DNA of 64,000 nt from Cryobacterium mannosilyticum (GTDB lineage: Bacteria; Actinomycetota; Actinomycetes; Actinomycetales; Microbacteriaceae), in contig NZ_SOFM01000010.1 in NCBI RefSeq assembly GCF_004402705.1, forward strand, positions 62,001 through 126,000, written 5' to 3'. Made by a program: the position numbers and the translations under genes. The notes beneath the pieces are model-generated. The model did no database searches. It was not told the origin of the DNA and saw only the letters and a list, made by a program, of their open reading frames with translations. Of the stretch, positions 15,653 through 23,349 are shown one piece after another. The first letter of the stretch is position 1. The number at the start of each line of letters is the position of its first letter.

Positions 15653-17233
15653 ATGAAGTACACGAAAATCGGTGTGACCACGGCAGTGGGCCTGGGACTC
15701 GGCCTGGCGGTTCTCACCGCAGCCACGCTTCCTGCGACCGCAACCCCGGACACCCCCAAAGCCGGCGTCGCAACGAACTCCGCCTTCGGCATCCAGAACA
15801 ATGTTCTCGCCGCGGGCCTTGAGCAGAGCCCGGTGGCCTACGGCCAGCTGCCGTTGACCAACCCGAACGGCGGAATCTCGCACTACGGCTACAATACCTC
15901 CAACGGCGGTCCGCTGACCCAGGATGCGAAAGAGGCGTTCAAGACCGAGCCCGACAAGAACGTCTACCTCAACTTCGGCGGGAAGCACTACCTGTTCCAG
16001 GGTCACGAGGGAGGACCGCAGGGGTACGTCACCCGGGTCAACCTTGACGAAAAGGACCTCGCCAAGCGGGTCACCTTGATTGCCGACACCCGGTCCGATG
16101 GGGCCGCCGTTCCCACCTTCGACGGCATCACCTGGGATCCGTTCACCCACCAGCTCCTCCTGGCCGCTGAGGCCGCGGCACCGAAGGGTGGCGTCTTCGG
16201 CATCACCCTCGACGACAACGGCGACCCGGTCGACGGCAAGATCGTCCCCCTCCCGGCGCTCGGTTCCGGCGGCTATGAGGGCATCCAAAATGACTCAGCA
16301 GGCAATGTCTGGCTGGTCGAGGACATCGGCGGCGCCAAGTCTGCCGGCGGCAAAGTGCCCAACAGCTACGTCTACCGGTTCACGCCGACGAAGGCGGGCG
16401 ACCTGTCCACCGGCACCCTGCAGGCCCTGCAGGTCAGCCGCACCGACGGCTCCGCAGTCACGGCCGCACAGTTGGCGGACAACCCGTCCGACCAGTTCGT
16501 CACCGACCTGCACAGCTACGGTGCATCGTTCGATACGAAGTGGGTCACGGTCACCCCTGGCGCCGACAACGGCGCGACCGCCGCGGCGGCCGCGGCCGGC
16601 GCGACCCCGTTCAAGCGCCCCGAGAACGGCGTCTTCCGCCCGGGCACCAAGTTCGGCGAGTTCTACTTCACCGAGACCGGGGACACCGACACGCGCAGCA
16701 CCCTCCCCGGAGCCTATGGCGGCGTGTTCCGCCTGAGCCAGTCCTCGCCGACCGCGCAGACCGGCAAACTGTCCCCTGTCTTCCTCGGCGACGTCGAACA
16801 CACGGGCCTGGACAACATCCAGTTCGCGACCAGGGACAAGCTGCTCGTGGTGGAAGATGCCGGCGACTTGCTGCACACCCAGCGCGACGCCCTCGACTCC
16901 GGCTACCTGCTGGACCTGGCCAGGAACGGCAAGAAGGGTCCGGAAGCCGTGCGCTGGCTGGCCGAGGGCCGCGACGCCTCCGCGACCTACGATCACAACA
17001 CCAGCCCCGGCTACAACGACGGTGACAACGAGATCACGGGCATCCACGTCTCAAACGGCGACGCAACGGCCGAGGGAATCCTCGGCGCCCAGATCCCGCA
17101 GCTGATGACCGGCGAATGGCGCACGTTCTGGACCCAGCAGCACGGCGACAATGTGACCTGGGAGCTGCACACCGCGGCCGACGCGGACTCGCACGGCGCC
17201 GACCGGCACGACGGCAAGAACGACCGGGACTAG
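15653..17233 (+). CDS. PhoX-like (DUF839) secreted alkaline phosphatase family protein
   Basis: The 526-residue protein has a signal peptide (TTAVGLGLGLAVLTAATLPATATP) and the DUF839 propeller pattern: DGITWDPFTHQLLLAAE, YEGIQNDSAGNVWLVED, GVFRPGTKFGEFYFTETGDT and LDNIQFATRDKLLVVED. PhoX enzymes are calcium/iron phosphatases exported by Tat; here the N-terminus (MKYTKIG) lacks twin arginines, so Sec export is suggested. It has a strong ribosome site (AAGGAGG) and is followed by a terminator. Propeller-only function without phosphatase activity cannot be excluded. Confidence 0.82.
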   Translation: MKYTKIGVTTAVGLGLGLAVLTAATLPATATPDTPKAGVATNSAFGIQNNVLAAGLEQSPVAYGQLPLTNPNGGISHYGYNTSNGGPLTQDAKEAFKTEPDKNVYLNFGGKHYLFQGHEGGPQGYVTRVNLDEKDLAKRVTLIADTRSDGAAVPTFDGITWDPFTHQLLLAAEAAAPKGGVFGITLDDNGDPVDGKIVPLPALGSGGYEGIQNDSAGNVWLVEDIGGAKSAGGKVPNSYVYRFTPTKAGDLSTGTLQALQVSRTDGSAVTAAQLADNPSDQFVTDLHSYGASFDTKWVTVTPGADNGATAAAAAAGATPFKRPENGVFRPGTKFGEFYFTETGDTDTRSTLPGAYGGVFRLSQSSPTAQTGKLSPVFLGDVEHTGLDNIQFATRDKLLVVEDAGDLLHTQRDALDSGYLLDLARNGKKGPEAVRWLAEGRDASATYDHNTSPGYNDGDNEITGIHVSNGDATAEGILGAQIPQLMTGEWRTFWTQQHGDNVTWELHTAADADSHGADRHDGKNDRD

Positions 17234-17264
17234 GCGCCGCCCAGCCCGCTCCCCACGATTAGGA

Positions 17265-17299
17265 CGATGCCCCGGTTGCCGCCAGCGACCGGGGCATCG
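17265..17299. terminator. Terminator between PhoX-like gene and the Dyp peroxidase operon
   Basis: A perfect 12-base inverted repeat, CGATGCCCCGGT and ACCGGGGCATCG, with an 11-base loop lies between convergent genes. There is no clear T-run, so it probably acts for both strands with help from GC-rich stem stability. Confidence 0.6.
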
Positions 17300-17380
17300 C
17301 TCTGCGCCGGGCAATCGACCCCGACGATCCGGCGGCGACGAAGTCGGGCGACACTGGCGCCGATCGCGGCGGCGAAGGCG

Positions 17381-18607
17381 CTAGAAGAGAGTGTCACCGA
17401 TGTAACCGCCGGGCGAACACCCCGGCGGGATCGCGAACACGGCGGACCCGATCGGGGTCGTCCACTCGTTGAGCAGGTCGAGTGTGTCGAGGCGCTGCTG
17501 GAGGGGAACGAATTGACGGTCCACGTCGGACTGGAACGAGACGAAAAGGAGGCCGGAGTTGGAAACGCCCTCCCCGGCGGGCACCTCGTCGTAGTTGTAG
17601 CCGCGCCGGACGATCCGCTCCGCCCTGTTCTCCGACCGGGCACGCCGCAGGTGGGAGTACTCGGGAATGATCGGGAACCCGAGCGGTGTCGTCGCCGTGA
17701 AATCCGGTTCGTCTTGTTCCTTCGTGCCGGTCAGCGGCGCCCCCGTGGCCAGTGTCCGACCGAGAGCGGATTCGCGGCCGGCGCGGTCGAGCCTGTCCCA
17801 TTTGTCGAGGTCCATGCTGATCCGGCGGAGCACGAAGCCCGTGCCTCCGGCCAGCCAGCCCGGGTTGTCGGTGGTCGCCCAGACCAGCCGCTCGAAATCG
17901 TCCGTGCCGGGGACCGGGTTCACGGTGCCATCGACCTGGCCGAACAGGTTTCGCATCGTCGTTCCCGGCTTCTCGGAGCCCGATGCTCGCCGGAACCCGG
18001 TCTGAACCCAGTGGATCGTGGCAAAGGAACGCAGGTCCTTGAGGAGCATCCGGGTCGAGTGCGCAATCGTGACCGGATCGTCGGCGGCGACCTGGATCAG
18101 GAGATCGCCGCCGCTCCACGCCGGGTCGAGCCGGTCGACGCCGAAGGCCGGCAGGGGCCGCAGCCAACCGGGCGCCTCCCCCGCCGCGCGTGACACCAGG
18201 CCGGGTCCGAAGCCGAAGGTGATGGTCAGGCGCGCGGGGGTGACCGCGAGTTCGGGCTCGGAGTCGGCCAGTGCGCCCTCGCCCTGGGTGAGGCGGGCCG
18301 CGTCCCCGGTCAGGATGCGCATCATCCGGGTGAGCGCAGCGCGGTCGACGGTGTCGCGCAGGTTCAGCGCGACCAGGCTGGCGTGGGCCTGAGGCGGTGT
18401 CTCGATGCCTGCCTGGTGGAGGCCGAAGAAGGGCACGGTCTCCGCGCCGTTGAGCGGCACAACAACGGCTGACGACGACGCTCCGGCTTTGCCGGCGAGA
18501 TCGATGCCGATGGCTCCGGCCGCGCCGATTCCCGCGGCGGCACCGCCCAGGAGGAGGTGCCGTCTGCTGAGTCCCCGAGCCGTCGATGGCTGCTGGCCCG
18601 TGGTCAT
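17381..18607 (-). CDS. Dyp-type haem peroxidase, Tat-exported
   Basis: This 408-residue protein has a twin-arginine signal (SRRHLLLGGAAAGIGAAGAI). The family signature GxxDG is in LFGQVDGTVNP, and the distal Arg and proximal His region includes IIPEYSHLRRAR. Tat export and size match the class that includes EfeB. It is the third gene of a copper/haem cluster: its ATG overlaps the TAA of the PCu(A)C lipoprotein gene by one base (TAATG). Peroxidase or haem-iron extraction at the cell envelope is inferred. Confidence 0.9.
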   Translation of the reverse strand: MTTGQQPSTARGLSRRHLLLGGAAAGIGAAGAIGIDLAGKAGASSSAVVVPLNGAETVPFFGLHQAGIETPPQAHASLVALNLRDTVDRAALTRMMRILTGDAARLTQGEGALADSEPELAVTPARLTITFGFGPGLVSRAAGEAPGWLRPLPAFGVDRLDPAWSGGDLLIQVAADDPVTIAHSTRMLLKDLRSFATIHWVQTGFRRASGSEKPGTTMRNLFGQVDGTVNPVPGTDDFERLVWATTDNPGWLAGGTGFVLRRISMDLDKWDRLDRAGRESALGRTLATGAPLTGTKEQDEPDFTATTPLGFPIIPEYSHLRRARSENRAERIVRRGYNYDEVPAGEGVSNSGLLFVSFQSDVDRQFVPLQQRLDTLDLLNEWTTPIGSAVFAIPPGCSPGGYIGDTLF

Positions 18608-19140
18608 TACTTCTTCGTGTCCATGGTCTTCGCGCCCGAGTACGTCTCGTTGGCGCCGGAGTAGTCCTTGGCAGCCGCGGCGAACCCGTGGGTGGAACCG
18701 TCCGAGAGCGTCAGGATGACTGTGATCTCGTCGCCGGCTTTGATCGGTCCCGTCAGCGCCATCAGCATGATGTGATTGCCGCCGGGAGCGAGTTCGAGGG
18801 TGCCGCCGGCCGGCACGACGAATCCGTCCTCCTTCTTCCGCATGACCATGTCCCCCGTGTCGTTGGGGACGGTCTCGTGCAACTCGAGCATGCTCGCCGC
18901 CGGGGACTCGGCCGATACGACGGTCAGGTCCTCCGTGCCCGAGTTTTCGAGGATGCCGAAGGCGCCGGACATCCCGGTGTCGGCGGCCTTCACCCAGGCA
19001 TCCGTGACGCTCAGCGTGTCTGAGGCCGCGGTCGGCGTCGGGGTCGCCGGGCCCGCGCCGGTGCCGGCACAGCCGGTGAGGGCGAGGATCAGGACGACGG
19101 TGCCGACGGCGAGCCGACCGGTGATTGTGCTGGTCTTCAT
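18607..19140 (-). CDS. PCu(A)C-type copper chaperone lipoprotein
   Basis: The 177-residue protein has a lipoprotein signal with lipobox LTGC at about residue 22. The mature part has the PCu(A)C metal site pattern: His in MLELHETVP, Met residues in GDMVMRKK, and a distal HIMLM in GGNHIMLMAL. Such proteins bind Cu(I)/Cu(II) in the envelope and deliver it, for example to oxidase CuA centres. The ATG at 19140 has GGAG upstream. It lies in the same direction and next to CopC, and is coupled to the Dyp peroxidase gene. Confidence 0.9.
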   Translation of the reverse strand: MKTSTITGRLAVGTVVLILALTGCAGTGAGPATPTPTAASDTLSVTDAWVKAADTGMSGAFGILENSGTEDLTVVSAESPAASMLELHETVPNDTGDMVMRKKEDGFVVPAGGTLELAPGGNHIMLMALTGPIKAGDEITVILTLSDGSTHGFAAAAKDYSGANETYSGAKTMDTKK

Positions 19141-19213
19141 GGGGAGTTCTCCTTGGTGGCGCGGTGGTGTTGGTGTCGGTTCGGCGGTCCCGCGGTGCGG
19201 GCCCGGCGGAGAT

Positions 19214-19795
19214 TCAGGGGTGGCGGCGGCCCGTTCGCCGCCGAACAAGGAACGAGACGAGCGCGAAGAGCGCGATTCCGGTCGAGGCGCCGATGATCCC
19301 GACGACGACGGTGGGGATTCCGCCGTCGACAGCGGGCTCCCCGGCCGAGTCGACCACGGCCGGTTTCGCGGTTGCGGTCGTCGGCGCGGTGGGGTCCGTC
19401 GGCGCGAGCGCTCCGACCGAGAAGGCGAAGGCCCCGGAAACGGGATGCCCGTCGGCCGAGACGACCCGCCAGCGCACCTGGTAGGCACCGTCAGGGGCTC
19501 CAGGCTTGAGCCCCTGGGTGGCCTCGATCCCCTCGAGCCGCACCTTCCCGTCGGTCCAGTCGGTGCCGTGGCCGTCGACGACGAGGACGACTGCACCGAT
19601 GCTCAGCACGTCCTCAGTGAAACGCAGGGTCACCTCCGTCGGCGCGGCCGTGACCTGCTGCCCGTCAGCGGGAGTCGTCGACCGGATCTGGTCGTGGGCA
19701 CTCGCGGTCACCGCGGAGTTCACGACGAGGAAGAGTGTGAGGGCGACGGTCGCGAGGGCACCGCCTGCCCAGCGGGATCGTGTGGGGTCGGACAT
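19214..19795 (-). CDS. copC: CopC domain copper-resistance protein with C-terminal membrane anchor
   Basis: The 193-residue protein has a signal peptide ending ...SAHD, so the mature N-terminus starts with His, the Cu(II) ligand of CopC. A second ligand motif VSADGHPVSG is present. A Thr/Ala-rich linker and one C-terminal membrane helix (VVVGIIGASTGIALFALVSFLV) follow, as in the YcnJ/CopC form of Gram-positive bacteria. It handles copper outside the membrane. It is 73 bases upstream of the PCu(A)C gene in the same orientation. Confidence 0.9.
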   Translation of the reverse strand: MSDPTRSRWAGGALATVALTLFLVVNSAVTASAHDQIRSTTPADGQQVTAAPTEVTLRFTEDVLSIGAVVLVVDGHGTDWTDGKVRLEGIEATQGLKPGAPDGAYQVRWRVVSADGHPVSGAFAFSVGALAPTDPTAPTTATAKPAVVDSAGEPAVDGGIPTVVVGIIGASTGIALFALVSFLVRRRTGRRHP

Positions 19796-19954
19796 GGTGA
19801 GCCTCCGGGGTCAGCGGCGCGAGCAGGCTCGCAACCGGTCATTCGGGTTCGGCGCACCGATTGCGCGGGCCGGCCCGCCGGTTCGACGGGAGGGACGGCT
19901 GCGGCGTTGCCGACTGTCGCGGCGGCGCAGGGTGCGGGGTGATCCGAAAAGTGG

Positions 19955-20590
19955 TCAGAAGGCGATGCGTGTCGCCGGTGGGCCACGGCGGGTGAGGCTT
20001 GACCGCAAGAGGTCGAACGGAGTCAGCACGAAGTCATCGGCCGCGACGACGGGGGCCCGCGCGGCGCGTACGGCTACGGGCACGAGGTCGCCGCCCCAGT
20101 GGAGCACCACGGCGAGGCCCGATGCTGCGAGATCGACGAGGAACCAGAAGGCCTTCTCGCCCCGGTGAAGGGCGAGGATCGTCAACACCGCGGCGGCGCC
20201 GTGGGCGGCCCACATCCACGCGTCGACACCCACGGCCCCTGCGGTGGACATGGCCATGGAGTCGACCGCGGCCACGGCACCGGGTGTCATCGTCACGGGA
20301 GCGTGGTGGCCCGACCCGGCCATGACGAGCGACGTTGCGCCGCCGGACCCAAGGCCGAACAGCATATGGAAGACGATCTGGCTGAATGCCACGGAGAACG
20401 TCGACCGCAGCACGGAGAGGGTCTTCCCCGCCAACGCGACGCAGGCCATGCCGGAGAACGCCAGGGCGAGCACGAGGCTCATCAGCCCCGGCGCCGCGCC
20501 ACCGGCCACAAGGTGGGAGAAGGCCGCCACGAACACGGCGAAAGACGCCGTGAGCCAGCCCCGGACGAACCTCCCCCACCGTGACGACAT
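19955..20590 (-). CDS. Polytopic membrane protein of the copper cluster
   Basis: The 211-residue protein has about five membrane segments. The longest external-looking loop is rich in His and Met (GHHAPVTM, DSMAMS, DAWMWAAHG), which suggests metal contact. The ATG at 20590 is preceded by GGGAGATC, a good ribosome site; longer readings are not supported. It lies upstream of CopC, PCu(A)C and Dyp on the same strand, so a role in copper handling is inferred. I do not recognise a family. Confidence 0.65.
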   Translation of the reverse strand: MSSRWGRFVRGWLTASFAVFVAAFSHLVAGGAAPGLMSLVLALAFSGMACVALAGKTLSVLRSTFSVAFSQIVFHMLFGLGSGGATSLVMAGSGHHAPVTMTPGAVAAVDSMAMSTAGAVGVDAWMWAAHGAAAVLTILALHRGEKAFWFLVDLAASGLAVVLHWGGDLVPVAVRAARAPVVAADDFVLTPFDLLRSSLTRRGPPATRIAF

Positions 20591-20612
20591 CTGATCTCCC
20601 GAACGATGAATC

Positions 20613-20628
20613 TTCTCCGATTGGAGAA
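20613..20628. promoter_or_regulatory. Palindrome upstream of the copper cluster
   Basis: TTCTCC-GATT-GGAGAA is a perfect 16-base palindrome 23 bases upstream of the ATG at 20590. It is a candidate operator for the copper genes. It differs from the ATACCC/GGGTAT sites found in the neighbouring sulfur region, so a different regulator is implied. Confidence 0.45.
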
Positions 20629-20669
20629 TGTCCTGCTCCGACAACCCTAGCGAGTCGAGCTTCCGGAGG

Positions 20670-21179
20670 CTATCTGCCGGAGGAGTTCGGGAAGAGCGGC
20701 CGACAAGTTGTGCAGACTTCACCGTCGGCACCCGCCATCTCGGAACGATCCCGGTCGGCCACGGCGCGGTATTCGCTCGCGAGCCGCTCGAGCAGCGCCC
20801 AGACAAGCAAGGCGATCGCGGCGACCGCCACGACCGGCCGAACGAATTCGGCCAGCAGCGGCACCGTCGTGCGCAGGTCGGTCGAGAGATAGAGCGAGAT
20901 CACACCGAGCACGGGCCAGCGCAGATCGCACATCGTCGCCGCCGCGCCGATCGGGGCGTCGAAATACCCGGCGACGATGAGGCCGACCAGGCCCGACCCC
21001 GCGGCGACGACAAGGTAGCCCCACCACGAACCGGGGAACGTGACCGATCCACCGGCGAATCCCACGGTGCCCGCGGCGACCACCAGCGCACCGACCACCA
21101 AAGCGGAGACGCCGCCCGCGATCATCCGCCGCCTGGCGGGCCAGGTTCGCAGTTCTGTGAACGCGCCGGGAATGTTCAT
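20670..21179 (-). CDS. Membrane protein with C-terminal CxxC tail
   Basis: The 169-residue protein has about four membrane segments (for example ALVVGALVVAAGTVGFAGG and PVVAVAAIALLVWALLERL) and a soluble tail ending in GEVCTTCRPLFPNSSGR. The CTTC motif could bind metal or exchange thiols. Its ATG overlaps the stop of the preceding gene (ATGA), so both are made from one transcript controlled by the CstR-type operators at 21779-21813. I do not recognise a family. A role in a persulfide or thiol relay is inferred from context only. Confidence 0.65.
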   Translation of the reverse strand: MNIPGAFTELRTWPARRRMIAGGVSALVVGALVVAAGTVGFAGGSVTFPGSWWGYLVVAAGSGLVGLIVAGYFDAPIGAAATMCDLRWPVLGVISLYLSTDLRTTVPLLAEFVRPVVAVAAIALLVWALLERLASEYRAVADRDRSEMAGADGEVCTTCRPLFPNSSGR

Positions 21180-21733
21180 GCGCTGACTGACTCCCTGTCG
21201 GGCTCGGCCGCGGCGAGGCCGCAGGAACTCTCCCGGGTGAGGCGCGCGTGCAACGCCCAACCAAGCAGGACGATGGATGCCCCGGCGAGGTACGGCTGCA
21301 CCGGCTCGAAGAATTGCAGCGCCCCGCTTGCCCCGAGGGCCAGGAGCACGATCTTGTTGCAGACGGGGCACCCGACCGCGAAGAAGGTGATCATCCAGCC
21401 GGCCAGGCCGAGGCGCCCCTCCGAACGACTGGGCGTCGCCCCGTCCGGGTAGGCGACGTAGGTGGCAGACACGAGCCCGGCGAGGATCGCGCTCACGGCG
21501 AGCAGCGGCCAGGACCAGGCCGTCGGGGCAACCTCGCGGGCGAAGAACGGCGTGTCGATGAGGTCGGTGGGAATCGCGATCACCAGGTAGGTGCCGACCG
21601 CGGCGGCCAGGGCGACCCACCAGCGGCGAGCCGGCCAGCGGCGAAGGGACCCGCCCGCGATCAGGAAGGAACCTGCCAGCCGTGACGCCGGCGACCGTCC
21701 CGGGTCGACGGCGGCGGTTCGTATACTCTGCAT
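21176..21733 (-). CDS. Membrane protein with intramembrane CPVC motif
   Basis: The 185-residue protein has about four to five membrane helices. One helix carries FFAVGCPVCNKIVLLALG, a CxxC within or at the edge of the membrane, reminiscent of thiol-redox membrane proteins. The start at 21733 follows GAGG and is the first ATG after the operator pair. It is divergent from the CstR-like repressor and coupled to the CTTC-tailed protein. It is a possible quinone- or persulfide-linked thiol oxidoreductase; no named family is recognised. Confidence 0.65.
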   Translation of the reverse strand: MQSIRTAAVDPGRSPASRLAGSFLIAGGSLRRWPARRWWVALAAAVGTYLVIAIPTDLIDTPFFAREVAPTAWSWPLLAVSAILAGLVSATYVAYPDGATPSRSEGRLGLAGWMITFFAVGCPVCNKIVLLALGASGALQFFEPVQPYLAGASIVLLGWALHARLTRESSCGLAAAEPDRESVSA

Positions 21734-21778
21734 CGCTGGCCTCATCACAGGGTGGAAGTGAATACCGGAAAAGAATCG

Positions 21779-21813
21779 ATACCCTAAGGGGTATTTTATA
21801 CCGTACGGGGTAT
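21779..21813. promoter_or_regulatory. Two CstR-type operators in the divergent promoter
   Basis: Site 1, 21779-21794, is a perfect ATACCC-TAAG-GGGTAT. Site 2, 21798-21813, is ATACCG-TACG-GGGTAT with one mismatch. Possible -10 boxes that start at an operator's terminal TAT are TATAAA on the minus strand (21795-21800, for the gene at 21733) and TATTCT on the plus strand (21811-21816, for the repressor). Autoregulation of the repressor is therefore likely. Confidence 0.75.
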
Positions 21814-21882
21814 TCTGTTGAGGGTCAACCTCGACCGGGCACCCCTCCCGTCGACACCACATCACCAGCACAGGAGCACCGA

Positions 21883-22254
21883 ATGGGATCGTCACCAGAC
21901 TCCGCGCCGCACCCTGCGGGCCCCTCGGCATCCCCCCGCGACCAGCCGACCGCTGCCGCCCCCGCACCGACGAAGCCCGACGACCTGCGCAAGACCGTCA
22001 ACCGGCTCAAGCGCGCCCAGGGACAGTTGGCCGCGGTCATCGCCGCCGTCGAATCCGGAGCGGACTGCCGGGCCGTCGTCACCCAACTCGCGGCGGTGTC
22101 CAGCGCAATCGACCGCGCGGGCTTCACGATCATCTCCACCGCGATGAAGGAATGTCTCACCGACACCGGCACAGACACAGGCACGGGCACGGATGGCGCC
22201 AGGAAGCCGCTCCGGGTCGAGGAGCTCGAGAAGTTGTTCCTGGCCCTCTCCTAG
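21883..22254 (+). CDS. cstR: CsoR/FrmR family repressor, CstR (persulfide-sensing) type
   Basis: The protein is 123 residues: a Pro/Ala-rich N-terminal extension of about 35 residues, then the DUF156 four-helix domain (LRKTVNRLKRAQGQLAAV). The two conserved cysteines are present in SGADCRAV and AMKECL. Copper-sensing CsoR has a His four residues before the second Cys; here that position is Ala, as expected for CstR, which senses persulfides by disulfide or tetrasulfide formation. A good ribosome site (AGGAG) precedes the ATG. Neighbouring sulfur genes and ATACCC-N4-GGGTAT operators support this role. Confidence 0.85.
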   Translation: MGSSPDSAPHPAGPSASPRDQPTAAAPAPTKPDDLRKTVNRLKRAQGQLAAVIAAVESGADCRAVVTQLAAVSSAIDRAGFTIISTAMKECLTDTGTDTGTGTDGARKPLRVEELEKLFLALS

Positions 22255-22276
22255 CCCAGCTGCGTAGGATGCACGG

Positions 22277-23041
22277 CTAGCCGATCAGCGCCTGCACGGC
22301 CACATAGACGGCGACGCCGAGCACTAGGACAGCGAAGCCCCGCTTGAGGACCGTATCGGACAGGCCTCGACCGAGTCGGCCCGCCACCAGGGACGCGGCC
22401 ATGGCAGATGCGGCGAACGCGCCCGTGACGGCCCAGTCGATCTGGACGTCGCCAAGGTGGGCGGCGAATCCGGCGACGGAGTTGATGAGGATGATGACCA
22501 ACGAGGTGCCGACCGTCACGCCCATCGGCAGGCCGAGGACCAACGTGAGCGCCGGCACGATGAGGAATCCCCCACCGACGCCGAGCAGTCCGGTCAGAAA
22601 CCCGACAACGGCACCCGTGGCCAGTGCCCTGGGCAGGCAACTGCGCCAGTGGACGCCTCCACCGGGAAGGGCGCAGGGCCCCCCGGCCGACCTGGTCGGC
22701 AGGAGCATCCTCACGCCGGCGATGACCATGATCACGGCGAATGCCCCGAGCAGCACCCGCTGGTCGAGCATCCGGTTCACCATCGTACCCAGGTAGGCGG
22801 TGGCCACACCGGCCGCGCCGACGATGATGGCGAGACGCCAGTTCACGCCGCGCCGGAGCCGCGGGAGCACCGCTACGGCAGATGCCGCGCCCACCACGAT
22901 CAGGGACGTCGGGATGGCCTCCGACAGCGGCAGGCCGACGCCATAGACGAGGGCGGGGACAGCGAGAATCGACCCACCCCCGCCGACCAGGCCCAGCAGC
23001 GCCCCGACGATCAGGCCCAGGACGAGGGCAGTGACGATCAC
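22277..23041 (-). CDS. TauE/SafE-type sulfite/organosulfur exporter
   Basis: The 254-residue protein has about eight membrane segments in two related halves: GLIVGALLGLVGGGGSIL near the start and GFLTGLLGVGGGFLIVPAL in the middle, the duplicated glycine signature of TauE/SafE. It starts at a GTG whose bases overlap the stop of the rhodanese gene (GTGA). As last gene of the persulfide operon it probably exports sulfite or thiosulfate made by the dioxygenase and rhodanese, as TauE does in the staphylococcal cst operon. Confidence 0.88.
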   Translation of the reverse strand: MIVTALVLGLIVGALLGLVGGGGSILAVPALVYGVGLPLSEAIPTSLIVVGAASAVAVLPRLRRGVNWRLAIIVGAAGVATAYLGTMVNRMLDQRVLLGAFAVIMVIAGVRMLLPTRSAGGPCALPGGGVHWRSCLPRALATGAVVGFLTGLLGVGGGFLIVPALTLVLGLPMGVTVGTSLVIILINSVAGFAAHLGDVQIDWAVTGAFAASAMAASLVAGRLGRGLSDTVLKRGFAVLVLGVAVYVAVQALIG

Positions 23042-23349
23042 GGAAGCTGGGGCAGAACCATCGGGAGGCCCACGGCCGCCCACTCGAGCATGCCTCCCGT
23101 CATCGTGTGCGCATCGAATCCTGCCTCGGCCAGGTGGTCCGCGGCGGCGGCGCTTCGACGCCCGCTCCGGCAGACGAGAATGACGGGCCGGGTCGATTCC
23201 AGAGCCGCGTGGCTGTCGGGGATGAGCCCCAGCGGGATGTGCCGGGCGCCGGGAATCATCCCGTCGACCAGTTCTTCGGTTTCTCGGACGTCGATGATCT
23301 GGGCGTCAGCGAGTCGGGTGGACACCTGCTGGGGAGTGAGTTCCATCAT
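23038..23349 (-). CDS. Single-domain rhodanese sulfurtransferase
   Basis: This 103-residue cytosolic rhodanese has the active-site loop CRSGRRS at about residue 64 and a preceding VRETEELVDGMIPGARHIPLG (CH2-type) motif. It transfers sulfane sulfur to acceptors such as sulfite, cyanide or thiols. Its ATG overlaps the stop of the NiCoT gene (ATGA) and its stop overlaps the TauE start, so all are translated in a coupled way. AAAGG lies five bases upstream of the ATG. Confidence 0.9.
   Translation of the reverse strand: MMELTPQQVSTRLADAQIIDVRETEELVDGMIPGARHIPLGLIPDSHAALESTRPVILVCRSGRRSAAAADHLAEAGFDAHTMTGGMLEWAAVGLPMVLPQLP

Noticed and set aside
21779..21813. Copper-responsive CsoR operator
   Set aside because: The site resembles CsoR operators, but the repressor lacks the copper His and the regulated genes are sulfur genes, so CstR is preferred.
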